Part shown: one piece after another, positions 28,926 to 38,436 of the stretch
Layout of the letters: each line of letters starts with the position of its first letter
Position numbering within the stretch: the stretch's first letter is position 1
From: Streptomyces sp. MRC013
GTDB lineage: Bacteria; Actinomycetota; Actinomycetes; Streptomycetales; Streptomycetaceae
Direction: 5' to 3'
Length of the DNA: 64,000 nt
Assembly (NCBI RefSeq): GCF_023614235.1
Contig: NZ_CP094264.1
Location: forward strand, 4,960,001 to 5,024,000
The notes under the pieces: generated by a model
The model's database searches: none
Seen by the model: only the letters and a program-made list of their open reading frames with translations
Told to the model about the DNA's origin: nothing
Program-made: the position numbers and the translations under genes

Positions 28926-29258
28926 TCAGCCCTGCTGCTCCGGCGTGCCGTGCGACGGCGGGCTCGACGGTTCGGGCGAGGTGGCCGGCGACACCCGCGA
29001 ACCGCCCGCCGGGCGCCCGGCCTGCTCGGGGCGGAACGCCGACGGGTCGCCGCCGGTCGGTTCGGCCCCCGCGTCCAGTTGGCGCTTGCGGGACGCGAGC
29101 AACCGGACCACCTGCGGACGGTCGGCGTGCTCGTGCTCGTACCGCAGCAGCCGGTCGAGCTCCTCCGGCTGGAGCGACCTGATGCGCGACTCCAGCGCCC
29201 CGGTCGGCAGATGGTCGAAATCGGGCAGCGGCAGTCCGCCGCGGTCGTGGGTGGTCAT
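28926..29258 (-). CDS. conserved hypothetical protein
   Basis: 110 residues: a short N terminus, then LPDFDHLPTGALESRIRSL and ELDRLLRYEHEHADRPQVVRLLASRKRQLDAG, a pair of helices conserved in actinobacterial proteins of unknown role, then a disordered Pro/Ser/Gly tail. ATG 29258 has GGGAGGA upstream. A possible upstream gene ends in an ATGA overlap with this start. Cytoplasmic, no catalytic motif. Confidence 0.7.
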   Translation of the reverse strand: MTTHDRGGLPLPDFDHLPTGALESRIRSLQPEELDRLLRYEHEHADRPQVVRLLASRKRQLDAGAEPTGGDPSAFRPEQAGRPAGGSRVSPATSPEPSSPPSHGTPEQQG

Positions 29259-29530
29259 CCGGGTCCTCCCTGGAACGTGGCCGGCCACACCCGGGCGGCG
29301 TGGCACGTGCGGACTTCCCCGGCGTCCTCCGCCGCGGGGCGGCCGGAGGCGGTACGGGCCCGGCGCGGCCACCGCACCGGTCCGGGCGCCCGGCGCGGGG
29401 GCGGGTGCCGTCGGCCCGTACGGCGGGCGCGGCGCATCCCCTGCCGGGCGTCCGCCGCCCCGGCCCGGATCCGGCCGGGCCCGGCGAGGGGGCCTCCCGC
29501 GGCCGCCCGTTCCGCACCGGAGGGTGCCAT
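29255..29530 (-). CDS. possible small Arg-rich protein
   Basis: 91-codon frame starting MAPSGAERAAAGG. In its favour: a strong GGAGGAGG 8 nt before ATG 29530 and an ATGA overlap with the next gene's start. Against: strongly Arg/Pro/Ala-biased composition with no recognisable motif. It may be translated mainly to couple the downstream gene. I see nothing else in 29531-29956 beyond GC-rich spacer. Confidence 0.35.
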   Translation of the reverse strand: MAPSGAERAAAGGPLAGPGRIRAGAADARQGMRRARRTGRRHPPPRRAPGPVRWPRRARTASGRPAAEDAGEVRTCHAARVWPATFQGGPG

Positions 29531-29970
29531 GGGCGCCTCCTCCTCCCGGTTCCGCCTGTTCGCGCACGGTCGCGGCTTTCCGCCACCGCTGCCCGCAGTA
29601 CCCGTGGGGGGACGGCCGAAACAGCCCGCCGGGGCGGCCGGGGCGCGGGATCCCGCGGGCGTCGGGCGCGGCGTGGCGGGGCGGCCCGGACCGGGCCGTC
29701 GGAGGCCGGGTCCGGGCCGTGCCCGGGACGGCGCCGGGACCGGTGCGCACGGGCCGGACGTCACCCCGTGCCGCCTCCCCGCCGGCCCGGGCGCCACCCG
29801 GGCCGGCGGGGGCGCCGCGGCCACCGGGCCGATCGGGTGCCGGCGCGGCGCCGGCACCCCCGGGGGGCGTCCCCGCTCCGGTCCGGCGACCGTCCGGGGC
29901 GGCCCCCGGGGGGCCGTTCCCGCCGGGAAATCCCGTGTCCCCGGGACGCCCCCGCGTAGGGTCCCGGGCC

Positions 29971-30735
29971 ATGACCGGAAACGACCTCCCGCCCCGCCTC
30001 ACCCGCCTCGACTTCCACGGGCCGCTGTCCGAGGCCCGCGCCCGGCGGCTCGTCGCCGACCTGTCCGCCGCCCGGCCCGCCACGGTCCTGGACATCGGCT
30101 GCGGCTGGGGCGGGTTCCTGCTGCGGATCCTGGACGCCGTGCCCGGGGCGACGGGCACGGGCCTCGACGTCGACGGCGAGGACCTGGCCCGCGGCCGGGC
30201 CCTCGCCGAGGAGCGCGGCCTCGCCGGGCGCGTCGGGTTCGTGGAGGAGTCCGCCCTCAGGACGGCGCGGGGCCCGGCCGACCTCGTCCTGTGCCTGGGC
30301 GCCGGCCAGGCGCTCTGCGACCCGGGGGGCCCGTACGACGTGGCGGCCGTCCTGCGCGAACTGCGGCGCCTGGTGGCCCCGGGCGGCCGGGTCCTCCTCG
30401 GCGAGGGCTTCTGGGAGCGCGTCCCCGCTCCGGAGGAGCTGGCCCGGATGTGGCCGGGCGCCAGGGAGGACGACCACCTGCCGCTCGCCGCGCTCGTCGA
30501 CGAGGCCGTCGGGGCGGGCTTCCGCCCCGCCCGGATCGAGACGGCGGACCGGGACGAGTGGGAGCGGTTCGAGTCGGGCTACCGCCACGACGCGGAGCTG
30601 TGGCTCGCGGCCCACCCCGGCCACCCGGCCGCCGCCGCGACCCGCGCCCGCGTCGACCGGCAGCGCTCCTCCTGGCTCGGCGGCTACCGGGGCGTCCTCG
30701 GCATGGCGTACCTGACCCTCGTCCCGGTCGGCTGA
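29971..30735 (+). CDS. class I SAM-dependent methyltransferase
   Basis: 254 residues. Motif I VLDIGCGWGGFLLRILD, acidic GLDVDGEDLA at the end of strand 2, DLVLCLGAGQAL as motif II and a post-motif III region LVAPGGRVLLGEGFWER. ATG 29971 lacks a ribosome binding site, but TAGGGT (29957-29962) is a good -10 just upstream, suggesting a leaderless or near-leaderless transcript. It ends 7 bp from the convergent DUF4865 gene. Substrate unknown. Confidence 0.85.
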   Translation: MTGNDLPPRLTRLDFHGPLSEARARRLVADLSAARPATVLDIGCGWGGFLLRILDAVPGATGTGLDVDGEDLARGRALAEERGLAGRVGFVEESALRTARGPADLVLCLGAGQALCDPGGPYDVAAVLRELRRLVAPGGRVLLGEGFWERVPAPEELARMWPGAREDDHLPLAALVDEAVGAGFRPARIETADRDEWERFESGYRHDAELWLAAHPGHPAAAATRARVDRQRSSWLGGYRGVLGMAYLTLVPVG

Positions 30736-30742
30736 CCCCCGC

Positions 30743-31327
30743 TCAGTCCCAGTGCCGACCGCGCCGCAGCGCCGCGCGGCCGGGCTGGGACAGGTGCAGC
30801 ACCCGGAACACGTCCCCCGCCCCCTCCGGCGCCGGGCCGGCCCACAGGCTGAACGCCAGCACCTCCCAGTGGTGCGGGTCGACCGCCACCGCGGCCGCCA
30901 CGAGCCCGTCCTCCCGCACGAGCCTCCCGTGCGCCTCGACCTCCCGCGCCACCGCGTCGGCGGGCCGCTCGCCCTCGCCGACCGGCAGGCGCCGCCGCAC
31001 CGCGTGCCGGGGCTCCGAACCGGCCGCCGGCCCCTCCCCGTACGCCGCGCCCGCCCAGTGCCGCACCTCGGGCCGCCCGAAGTCGTCGACGATCCCCTGG
31101 AAGCCGGGCCCCCACAGGAAGGCGTTCATGCCCTCCGGCGCGGCCCACAGGTAGAACGGGGCGTACTGGTTCACCGGCGCGCCCGCCGACCTCTCCCGCA
31201 CCAGGTACGCCTTGAGGCCGAGCCCCGCGAAGCCGTCCAGCAGGTGGCCGCGGGTCGCCACCCGGCGGTGGATGATCCCCATGTCGTAGTCGGCGGGGAG
31301 GGTGATCTCGTACTGCATGGCGTGCAT
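30743..31327 (-). CDS. DUF4865-family protein
   Basis: 194 residues: MHAMQYEITLPADYDMGIIHRRVATRGHLLDGF...APFYLWAAPEGMNAFLWGPGFQGIVDDFGRP, matching the DUF4865 family, which often sits beside a TetR regulator and has a dimeric alpha/beta-barrel look. Start ATG 31327 (GGAGGA 8 nt upstream) shares its A with the TGA of the TetR gene (TGATG), so translation is coupled. Probably the main target of that TetR protein. Confidence 0.85.
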   Translation of the reverse strand: MHAMQYEITLPADYDMGIIHRRVATRGHLLDGFAGLGLKAYLVRERSAGAPVNQYAPFYLWAAPEGMNAFLWGPGFQGIVDDFGRPEVRHWAGAAYGEGPAAGSEPRHAVRRRLPVGEGERPADAVAREVEAHGRLVREDGLVAAAVAVDPHHWEVLAFSLWAGPAPEGAGDVFRVLHLSQPGRAALRRGRHWD

Positions 31328-31893
31328 CAGGCCGTCCTCCGCCCCGCCAGCAGGGCCAGCAGCCCGTCGACCGCCGCGTCGAACGCGGCCGCCGACCCGG
31401 ACGCGCGGGCCAGGACGTACCCACCCTGCACCGTCGCCAGGACCGCCGCGGCCGTGCGCTCCGGATCCAGCGCCCGGTCGAACTCGCCGCCGACCACGCC
31501 CTCCCGCAGGATCCCCGCGAGCCGCCCGCGCAGCCAGTCCAGGGTCTCGTCGACCGGCGCGCGCAGCGCCTCGTCCGCGATGACGTCCGGGTCCATGGTC
31601 AGCCGTCCCACCGGGCAGCCCCGCAGCACGTCGCGTTCGCGGCGCAGGTACGCCTCCACGCGCGCGTACGCGGTACCGCCGCCGCCCAGGGCCCGCTCGG
31701 CGGCGGCGCGCATCTCCTCGGCGGTGCGCCGGATCGCGGCCAGCGCCAGGCCGGGCTTCCCGGAGAAGTGGTGGTACATGCTGCCCTGGCCGGCACCGGC
31801 CCGCTGCTGGATGGCCCTCGGGCTGGCGCCCACGTACCCGCGTTCCCACAGCAGTTCGCGGGCGGCGTCGACGAGTCGTTCGGAAGCGGTCAC
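31327..31893 (-). CDS. TetR/AcrR-family regulator, probably leaderless
   Basis: 188 residues from GTG 31893: VTASERLVDAARELLWERGYVGASPRAIQQRAGAGQGSMYHHFSGKPGLALAAI is a textbook TetR HTH, followed by a C-terminal domain like the NemR/YjdC group. I chose GTG 31893 because a TACAAT -10 element ends 6 bp before it and an operator palindrome lies just upstream, implying a leaderless transcript. Starts at ATG 31908 or 31926 would put the operator inside the coding region. Stop overlaps the DUF4865 start. Confidence 0.8.
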   Translation of the reverse strand: MTASERLVDAARELLWERGYVGASPRAIQQRAGAGQGSMYHHFSGKPGLALAAIRRTAEEMRAAAERALGGGGTAYARVEAYLRRERDVLRGCPVGRLTMDPDVIADEALRAPVDETLDWLRGRLAGILREGVVGGEFDRALDPERTAAAVLATVQGGYVLARASGSAAAFDAAVDGLLALLAGRRTA

Positions 31894-31902
31894 GGGGAGA
31901 TT

Positions 31903-31920
31903 GTACATACCGGTAGGTAC
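31903..31920. promoter_or_regulatory. TetR operator GTACATACCGGTAGGTAC
   Basis: 18-bp palindrome with one mismatched pair, covering the spacer of the predicted promoter (-10 TACAAT at 31900-31905 on the minus strand). It should block transcription of the TetR-DUF4865 operon until the inducer arrives. Confidence 0.75.
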
Positions 31921-31967
31921 AGACATGTGTCCCGTGGCCGCCGCCGTCCGCGCGGCCCCGGCCCCGG

Positions 31968-32519
31968 TCAGCCCGCCACGGCCGAGCGGGCGGCGGCGGG
32001 CCCGCGCACCGCCTCCGCGGCCTCCGCGCCGTCGAAGGGCACGGGATCCCTGAACGCGGCGCCCGCCGCCCCGTACGCCGGGACCGCCGGGATGCCGGCG
32101 GGCGCGGCCGGGAGGGCGGGGAGCGTGAACCACACGACCTTTCCCGCGTCGCCCTGCGGGCGGGCGCCCCAGCTCTCGCTCACCGCCTCTATCAGCGCGA
32201 GGCCGCGTCCCGACGTGGCGAGCCGGTCCGGCCCGTCCTGCAGGTGCACGAGGGCGGGGAGGCGCGGGTCGTGGTCGTGGACGGAGACCGTGAGCCGGTC
32301 GAGGAGGAACTCGATCTCGACCGTGCAGGTCTTGTCCGGCTCGACGTGCCGGTGCACGTTGGTGAGGAGTTCGGTGACGCCGAGCGCCGCCATCTCGATG
32401 AGGGGGTCGAGGTTCCAGTAGCGCAGTTGCGCCGACACGATTCTGCGGACCTGACCGATCCGCGGCGGCAGGGCTTGGAGCTCTACCGCGCACTGCCTGC
32501 TGCTTGCCTGGCTGATCAC
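31968..32519 (-). CDS. anti-sigma-factor-like ATP-binding protein (HATPase)
   Basis: 183 residues. A single GHKL ATPase domain: ALGVTELLTNVHRHV (N box), VHDHDPRLP (G1-like) and SGRGLALIEAVSESWG (G2), as in SpoIIAB/RsbW-type anti-sigma kinases that are abundant in Streptomyces. The C-terminal 50 residues are Ala/Pro-rich and disordered. GTG 32519 start; no partner antagonist lies adjacent, but a STAS protein is encoded at 50.8 kb. Confidence 0.85.
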   Translation of the reverse strand: MISQASSRQCAVELQALPPRIGQVRRIVSAQLRYWNLDPLIEMAALGVTELLTNVHRHVEPDKTCTVEIEFLLDRLTVSVHDHDPRLPALVHLQDGPDRLATSGRGLALIEAVSESWGARPQGDAGKVVWFTLPALPAAPAGIPAVPAYGAAGAAFRDPVPFDGAEAAEAVRGPAAARSAVAG

Positions 32520-32692
32520 GGCTGCGACTCCCCGAAGTAGGTCCGGAAGAAGACGAGGATCGGATCCGGTGGACGGCCGGCCCGCGGCCCGACGGGCCGG
32601 ATCACAGCGTCACCGTCGATTCACCCTGAGTGATGTCCATCCAGCGTGGACCCGCCGTGACCGCTTCGCAACTCGCGGCAGCGCAGGCCCCG

Positions 32693-33013
32693 TCAGCCGC
32701 GCCGCCCGCCCGCCCTGCGCACGGCCTCCAGGAAGCGGCCGGACAGCGTCTGCCCGGTCCCCGGCCGACGGTCGCGCTGCGCCATGGTCAGCCGGTAGCG
32801 GGCGCCGTTGAGCGTCGCGACGGCCGCGTCGCGCGCCGCGAACCACGGCCGGCCCGCCCGCACGGTGCGCACCGGGGCGCTGTCGATCTCCCGGCCGTAA
32901 CTGGTCAGCAGCGCCAGCCGGCCGCCCTCGATGCGGACCTCGCCGGCCGTCGTCAGCGAGCGGGGCCACCGCTCGATGCGCACTCCCGTGGCACTGAACT
33001 CGGGTTCGCTCAT
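32693..33013 (-). CDS. conserved hypothetical protein
   Basis: 106 residues: MSEPEFSATGVRIERWPRSL...VRIEGGRLALLTSYGREIDSAPVRTVRAGRPWFAARDAAVATLNGARYRLTM. Alternating strands suggest a small beta-rich fold. ATG 33013 follows GGCGGA. I do not recognise the family. The 206-bp region to the divergent Cds1-like gene holds both promoters. Confidence 0.65.
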   Translation of the reverse strand: MSEPEFSATGVRIERWPRSLTTAGEVRIEGGRLALLTSYGREIDSAPVRTVRAGRPWFAARDAAVATLNGARYRLTMAQRDRRPGTGQTLSGRFLEAVRRAGGRRG

Positions 33014-33219
33014 GGTTCCGCCACCCCTTCGCAACGGCTTCGGCAGGCCCAGTCTGCACGGACGGCCCGCGTCCGCGCCAGTGTGCCCGCCGGACCGCCC
33101 TGCAAGCGTTTCCTATGGAGGGTCAAAGTCATCGTTCGCCCAGGTGAGGGGGGTATGTTCGGGTGGCGGAACCCAGGGGGGACCCTGGCGCGCAGGACAC
33201 GGACGACGAGGAGTGGGAC

Positions 33220-34386
33220 ATGACGAGGGTCGAGCAGCCCGAGCCGGCCGGACCCGGCAGCGCGGCGGTCGCGAAGGGTCCGGCGCCCGCCGGGACCATC
33301 GACGTCGACCGCAGCGATCCGGCCTACCGGACCTGGCTGAAGGACGCCGTGCGGAAGGTGCAGGCGGACGCGAACAGGACGGCGGACACGCACCTGCTGC
33401 GCTTCCCGCTGCCCGAGCGGTGGGGGATCGACCTCTACCTGAAGGACGAGTCGACCCACCCCACCGGCAGCCTCAAGCACCGGCTCGCCCGCTCGCTCTT
33501 CCTCTACGGCCTGTGCAACGGCTGGATCCGCCCCGACAAGCCCGTCATCGAGGCGTCCAGCGGCTCCACCGCGGTCTCCGAGGCGTACTTCGCGAACCTG
33601 ATCGGCGTCCCCTTCATCGCCGTCATGCCGCGCACCACCAGCCCGGAGAAGATCCGCCTCATCGAGTTCCACGGCGGCCGCTGCCACTTCGTCGACGACC
33701 CGCGCCGCCTGTACGGGGAGTCCGTGGCCCTCGCCGCGGAGACCGGCGGACACTACATGGACCAGTTCACGTACGCCGAGCGCGCCACCGACTGGCGCGG
33801 CAACAACAACATCGCCGAGTCGATCTACCAGCAACTGCGCCTGGAACGGTACCCGGAACCCGCGTGGATCGTCGCCACGGCCGGCACCGGCGGCACGTCC
33901 GCGACCATCGCCCGCTACGTCCACTACATGCAGTACGACACCCGCGTCTGCGTCCCCGACCCCGAGAACTCCTGCTTCTTCGACGGCTGGACGCGCAACG
34001 ACCCGCACGCCTCCAGCACCTGCGGCTCCCGCATCGAGGGCATCGGCCGGCCCCGCATGGAACCCAGCTTCGTGCCGGGCGCCATCGACCGGATGATGAA
34101 GGTGCCCGACGCCGCGAGCATCGCCGCCGTCCGCGCCCTGGAGAACGCCATCGGCCGCAAGGCGGGCGGCTCCACCGGGACCGGCCTGTGGAGCGCCCTG
34201 AGGATCGTCGCGGAGATGGTGGCCGAGGGCCGCACCGGCAGCGTCGTCACCCTGATCTGCGACCCCGGGGAGCGCTACCTGGACAAGTACTACTCCGACG
34301 AGTGGCTGGCGGAGCAGGGCCTCGTCATCGGCCCGTACGCGGCGGCGCTCGACGAGTTCCTCGCCACCGGCGTCTGGCCGGACTGA
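33220..34386 (+). CDS. PLP-dependent cysteine synthase-family / Cds1-like desulfhydrase
   Basis: 388-residue fold-type II PLP enzyme. [13 protein letters not shown] holds the Schiff-base Lys (K86), [15 protein letters not shown] is the substrate-binding Asn/Ser/Thr loop, and [18 protein letters not shown] is the phosphate-binding loop. Length and motifs fit the subgroup of mycobacterial Cds1 (cysteine desulfhydrase) rather than CysK. ATG 33220 follows GAGGAG. It would release sulfide from cysteine, or make it in reverse; direction cannot be read from sequence. Confidence 0.8.
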   Translation: MTRVEQPEPAGPGSAAVAKGPAPAGTIDVDRSDPAYRTWLKDAVRKVQADANRTADTHLLRFPLPERWGIDLYLKDESTHPTGSLKHRLARSLFLYGLCNGWIRPDKPVIEASSGSTAVSEAYFANLIGVPFIAVMPRTTSPEKIRLIEFHGGRCHFVDDPRRLYGESVALAAETGGHYMDQFTYAERATDWRGNNNIAESIYQQLRLERYPEPAWIVATAGTGGTSATIARYVHYMQYDTRVCVPDPENSCFFDGWTRNDPHASSTCGSRIEGIGRPRMEPSFVPGAIDRMMKVPDAASIAAVRALENAIGRKAGGSTGTGLWSALRIVAEMVAEGRTGSVVTLICDPGERYLDKYYSDEWLAEQGLVIGPYAAALDEFLATGVWPD

Positions 34387-34514
34387 GCACCGGGCGGCGG
34401 CCCGTCACCGCACCTGACGGGCCGCCACCCGCCCGCGGCCTTCCGGGAGGTCCGCGCCGGAGCCGGAGCCGGGCCGGAGCCGCTACCGGCGTCGGACCGG
34501 TGCCGGCACCGGCG

Positions 34515-34998
34515 TCAGGGCCGAGGCCGGGGGCCGGTGCCGGGGCCGTCCGGGCCGCGCCCGCCCAGCAGCCGATCCAGCTCCCGGCCGAACACCCACC
34601 GGCCCGCCCGGGCCAGCAGGGGGCCGCACCACCGGGGCAGCCCGCGCACCCGCACCTCCTCCACCCAGGTCACCCGCGCCCCCGGACCCTCCGCGCGGAC
34701 CGTGATCTCGGCCCAACCGCGCACCACCCGCCCGTACTTCTCCAACCGGCACACACCCCGACCCCGTACCCCCGGTGCCCGGCGGCTCCCAGCGGACCAC
34801 CGCCATCGGGTCGTCGAACCCCAGCGGTCCGATCGCCGTACGCGCCGTGAACCGCGTGCCCGCACCCGGCGGGCCGGGCGTCAGCACCCTCACCCGGGTC
34901 AGCGGGACCCCCGCGCCGTGCGCCGGCCAGTCGGTTACCCGCCGCCACGCCTCGGCCGCCGGCAGCCCCGTACGCCGCTCCAGGCGGAAGACGCTCAC
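34515..34998 (-). pseudogene. SRPBCC-family protein, frame broken
   Basis: GTG 34998 starts VSVFRLERRTGLPAAEAWRRVTDWPAHGAGVPLTRVRV...GTRFTARTAIGPLGFDDPMAVVRWEPP, a START/SRPBCC-like N terminus. The frame breaks at the C run 34769-34773 (plus strand) and continues as VCRLEKYGRVVRGWAEITVRAEGPGARVTWVEEVRVRGLP to 34515. One base fewer in the run restores it, so a sequencing error is likely. The start overlaps the DeoR stop (GTGA), so the two genes are coupled. Function: small-ligand binding, unknown. Confidence 0.7.
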
Positions 34999-35861
34999 GC
35001 CCCGCCCCGCCGCCCGCGCCCCGCCCCGACCGCCTCCCGCGCGCCGGCCTCCCGGTCCGCGACGACCAGCCCCGGCAGGTGCTCCGCCATCGCGGCCCGC
35101 ACCTCCTTTGGCACCCCGGCGTCCGTCACCAGCGTGTCGACCTCCTCCAGCCGGGCGAACGAACCCAGGCCGACCCTGCCCCACTTGGTGTGGTCCGCCA
35201 CGACGACCACCCGCCGCGCCGACCGGATCAGCCGCCGGTTCGTCTCCGCCTCCGCCAGGTTCGGCGTGGACAGGCCCGCCTCCGCCGACACCCCGTGCAC
35301 CCCGAGGAAGAGCACGTCGAAGCGGAGCGCCCCGATCGCCCGGTCCGCCACCGGGCCGACCAGCGCGTCCGACGGCGTCCGCACCCCGCCCGTCAGCACC
35401 ACCGTCGCCGCCCCCGGCCGCGCCCCGCCGCCCGGCTCCGGGGCCGGCGCGGAGTGGAACGCGTCCGCGATCCGCACGGAGTTCGTCACCACCGTCAGCC
35501 CCGCCAGGCCCAACAGCCGCCGCGCCACCGCGTACGCCGTCGTGCCGCCCGAGAAGGCGACCGCGCTGCCCGGCGCCACCATCGCCGACGCCACCCGGGC
35601 GATCTCCTCCTTCGCGTCGGGCCCCGGCTCCCGGCCGGGACCGGGCCCGTGCGTCCGCGCCTCCGCGACCGGCACCGCCCCGCCGTGCACCTTCTCGACC
35701 ACGCCCCGCCGGGCCAGCGCGTCCAGGTCACGACGCACCGTCATGTCGGAGACGTTGAGCCGGCGGGTGAGTTCGTTGACCCGTACCCCGCCCCGCCGCC
35801 TGACCTCGTCGAGGATGAAGGCGCGCCGCTGCTCCGCGAGGAGGTTCTGGTTGCCGTTCAC
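34995..35861 (-). CDS. DeoR/GlpR-family transcriptional regulator
   Basis: 288 residues. The N-terminal DeoR HTH is RRAFILDEVRRRGGVRVNELTRRLNVSDMTVRRDLDALARRGVVEKVHGGAV. The effector domain has VAFSGGTTAYAVARRL, VVTNSVRIADAF, DVLFLGVHGV and VVVVADHTKWG, the DeoR sugar-phosphate-sensing fold. GTG 35861 is the natural start. The downstream SRPBCC gene is translationally coupled. No sugar operon lies adjacent, so the target is not evident. Confidence 0.88.
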   Translation of the reverse strand: MNGNQNLLAEQRRAFILDEVRRRGGVRVNELTRRLNVSDMTVRRDLDALARRGVVEKVHGGAVPVAEARTHGPGPGREPGPDAKEEIARVASAMVAPGSAVAFSGGTTAYAVARRLLGLAGLTVVTNSVRIADAFHSAPAPEPGGGARPGAATVVLTGGVRTPSDALVGPVADRAIGALRFDVLFLGVHGVSAEAGLSTPNLAEAETNRRLIRSARRVVVVADHTKWGRVGLGSFARLEEVDTLVTDAGVPKEVRAAMAEHLPGLVVADREAGAREAVGAGRGRRGGA

Positions 35862-36066
35862 CGCAGGGCCCGGTCCTTCCGTGGTGGTGGGGCGTACGCC
35901 GTGGGTCCGCCGTTCGCGCGGGTGTGAGCAGGCACATCCTGCCACGCGCTTCACACCGGGGAACGGCGGGGAGATTACGGGGGAGCCGTGCGGGGCCCCG
36001 CCCCGGCCGGCCGGGGCGGCCGTCCCGTCCCGTCGCACGTCCCCGGCGCAGAGAGCGAGCACCCAA

Positions 36067-38436
36067 GTGCCCCCAGCCACACCGGAACCCGTCCCGGTCG
36101 CCGAACCGGAGCCGCGCGACACCGGCGCCGCGCTCGAACTCCTCGTGCACGGCGTCGGCGGCACCACCCCCGGCGAGATGCTCGACGACCCCCGCACCGT
36201 CCGCGTCACCGGCGACGGCACCGCCGCCGTGTACCGGCGGGCCGCCGACCTGCGGGCGGAGGACGAACCCGGCCGGTTCCGCGACGGCCCCGTCCCGGAG
36301 GCGTACTGCTGGTGCAACCTCACCTCCGGCAACGGCACCCGCGCCCTGTGGCTGCTCCTCCTGCCGTTCATGGTGGCCAACCTGGCCCACTGGATGCGCC
36401 CGCCCGCCACCGGGCGCGGCCGCTCCGTGCGCCTGTACGGCGTCCTGGTCCGGCTGGTGGCGCTCAGCCTCACCGTGCTCCTCACCGCCGCCGCCTGCGA
36501 GGTCGCCCTCGACCTGGCGGCGTGGCAGTGCGCGGGCGCCGCCGCCTGCACCGAGGGACGCCCCTGGCTGGGCTTCCTCGCCGCCTCGGAGGGCGGCTGG
36601 TGGTCCCAGCCGGGCCGCCGCCTCACCGCGGCCGCCGCCGTCCCCACCGCGCTCGTCGCCCTGCTGTGGTACCTGTCCCGCCGCACCTGGACCGCGTACG
36701 AGGCGCAGCGCCCGCCGCGCGGCGAGGACGAGGGCGGCGGCCGCCCCGCCCTCGGCCGCCCCGGCTTCTGGTACGGCCGCCGCCTCGTCGCCCGGCTCCG
36801 CGCGGCGCACACCGCCGCCGGTCTCCTCACCGTCGCGGCCGCCGTCGCGGGCGCCGCCGCCCGCCACGACCGGGGGGCCGACGACCCGCTCCGCGCCGCC
36901 TTCGGCTGGTGCGTCGAGGGCGCCCTCGCGGCCTCGGCCGCCGTCGTGGTCGCCGTCGTCTGCCGGCGGGGCCGCAGCGAGCACCGCCTCGACGCCCGCC
37001 TCGACCGGGTCCTGGTGGCCTGGCTGCCCGGCTCCGCCGCCGTCCTGCTCCTCCTCGCCGCCCTGTACGCCTCCTGGTCCCGGCCCGGCTGGCGGTCCTC
37101 CGACGCACTTCCCGGCGACGCCGCGTTCAGCGTGCTCACCGTCGGCCAGGGCGCCCTCATCGTGCTCCTCGCCGCCGTCACGGTGCGCCTGCACCGCCGC
37201 GCACCCGACCCGCGCACCGCGCTGCACGGCCTCGCCGGGCCCGCCGTCGCCGTGCTGGCCTGCGCCCTCGGCGGGGTGATGACGGGCGGGGTCGCCCAGC
37301 GCGTCGCCGACTGGCTCGACGGCCCCGGCACCCCCGGCACGGGGGGCGGCCCGCTCGCCGGGCCGCCCCTGCTGCTGAGCTGGCAGGCCTCCGCCATCCC
37401 CCCGCTGCTGCTCCTGCTGCTCGTCCCGGCGGTCTTCCTCCTGGCCCGTACCGCGCTCGCCGCACGGCGCCTGGGCCCCGCCGTCGAGGCCGAGTACCCG
37501 GGGGAGGCGCCCGACTCGGTGCGCACCCGCCGGATCGCCCGCATCCGCGCCGCCGCCGGGCTCACCGACGCCGCCCCGGTCCTCGTCGGGCTGCTCGCCG
37601 CGGCGACCCTGCTGCTCGGCGCGGGCGGCGTCGCCGGCACCTGGGGGACCGGAACGGTGCCGGGGGAGGCGTTCGACGGGGCGCCCGCCTTCCTCGACGC
37701 CGCCGCCGAGGGCTGCCAGGCACTCGGCTCCTGGCTGGTGGGCTTCGGCTTCATCCTGTTCGTCACCTGGGGCCGCCGCGCCTACCGGGACGCCTCCGCC
37801 CGCCGCACCATCGGCATCCTGTGGGACGTCGGCACGTTCTGGCCGCGCGCCGCCCACCCGTTCGCCCCGCCCTGCTACGCCGAGCGCGCCGTGCCCGACC
37901 TCGCCTGGCGCATGGCGTCCTGGACCGGCCGCACCGGCGGGCGCCTGGTCATCTCCGGCCACTCGCAGGGCAGCGTCCTCGCGGCCGCCGCGGTCTGGCA
38001 GCTGCCGCACGCCACCCGCCGCCGCGTCGCGCTCCTCACGTACGGATCACCGCTGGAGCGGCTGTACGGGCGGTGGTTCCCCGCCTACTTCGGCCGCGAA
38101 CCGCTCGCCCACCTCCACCGCGAGGTGCACTGCTGGCGCAACCTGTGGCGGCGCACCGACCCGATCGGCGGCCCCGTCCGGCTGCCCGCCGAGGACGGCA
38201 GGCCGGAGGTCGACCACCCGCCCCTGCGCGACCCCCTCGTCTACGGCCGCACGCAGGACCACCCGCTGCCCGAGCCGATCCTCGGCCACGGCGACTACCA
38301 GGCCGACCCCGCCTTCGCCCGCGAACGGGCCGCGCTCCTCGACCGGTTGCCGCCCCCCGTGCCCCGGCAGCGCGCCACCGGTCCCGACGGCGACGCGGAC
38401 GCCCCTCACGGCGGTTCGGGGAGGTCCTCCGGGTAG
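36067..38436 (+). CDS. large membrane protein with alpha/beta-hydrolase (lipase-like) parts
   Basis: 789 residues. The N terminus contains LELLVHGVGGTTPGEMLDDP, like an oxyanion HG motif. About eight transmembrane helices follow, in groups around 95-150, 190-330 and 390-590. The C-terminal region contains RLVISGHSQGSVLAAAAVW, a nucleophile elbow GHSQG, then HxHREVHCWRNLWRRTDPIGGPV. The catalytic Ser domain is thus split by the membrane region. GTG 36067 is chosen as the first start after the upstream intergenic region. Its last 31 bp overlap the convergent beta-helix gene. Substrate unknown; probably a lipid or ester at the membrane. Confidence 0.75.
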   Translation: MPPATPEPVPVAEPEPRDTGAALELLVHGVGGTTPGEMLDDPRTVRVTGDGTAAVYRRAADLRAEDEPGRFRDGPVPEAYCWCNLTSGNGTRALWLLLLPFMVANLAHWMRPPATGRGRSVRLYGVLVRLVALSLTVLLTAAACEVALDLAAWQCAGAAACTEGRPWLGFLAASEGGWWSQPGRRLTAAAAVPTALVALLWYLSRRTWTAYEAQRPPRGEDEGGGRPALGRPGFWYGRRLVARLRAAHTAAGLLTVAAAVAGAAARHDRGADDPLRAAFGWCVEGALAASAAVVVAVVCRRGRSEHRLDARLDRVLVAWLPGSAAVLLLLAALYASWSRPGWRSSDALPGDAAFSVLTVGQGALIVLLAAVTVRLHRRAPDPRTALHGLAGPAVAVLACALGGVMTGGVAQRVADWLDGPGTPGTGGGPLAGPPLLLSWQASAIPPLLLLLLVPAVFLLARTALAARRLGPAVEAEYPGEAPDSVRTRRIARIRAAAGLTDAAPVLVGLLAAATLLLGAGGVAGTWGTGTVPGEAFDGAPAFLDAAAEGCQALGSWLVGFGFILFVTWGRRAYRDASARRTIGILWDVGTFWPRAAHPFAPPCYAERAVPDLAWRMASWTGRTGGRLVISGHSQGSVLAAAAVWQLPHATRRRVALLTYGSPLERLYGRWFPAYFGREPLAHLHREVHCWRNLWRRTDPIGGPVRLPAEDGRPEVDHPPLRDPLVYGRTQDHPLPEPILGHGDYQADPAFARERAALLDRLPPPVPRQRATGPDGDADAPHGGSGRSSG

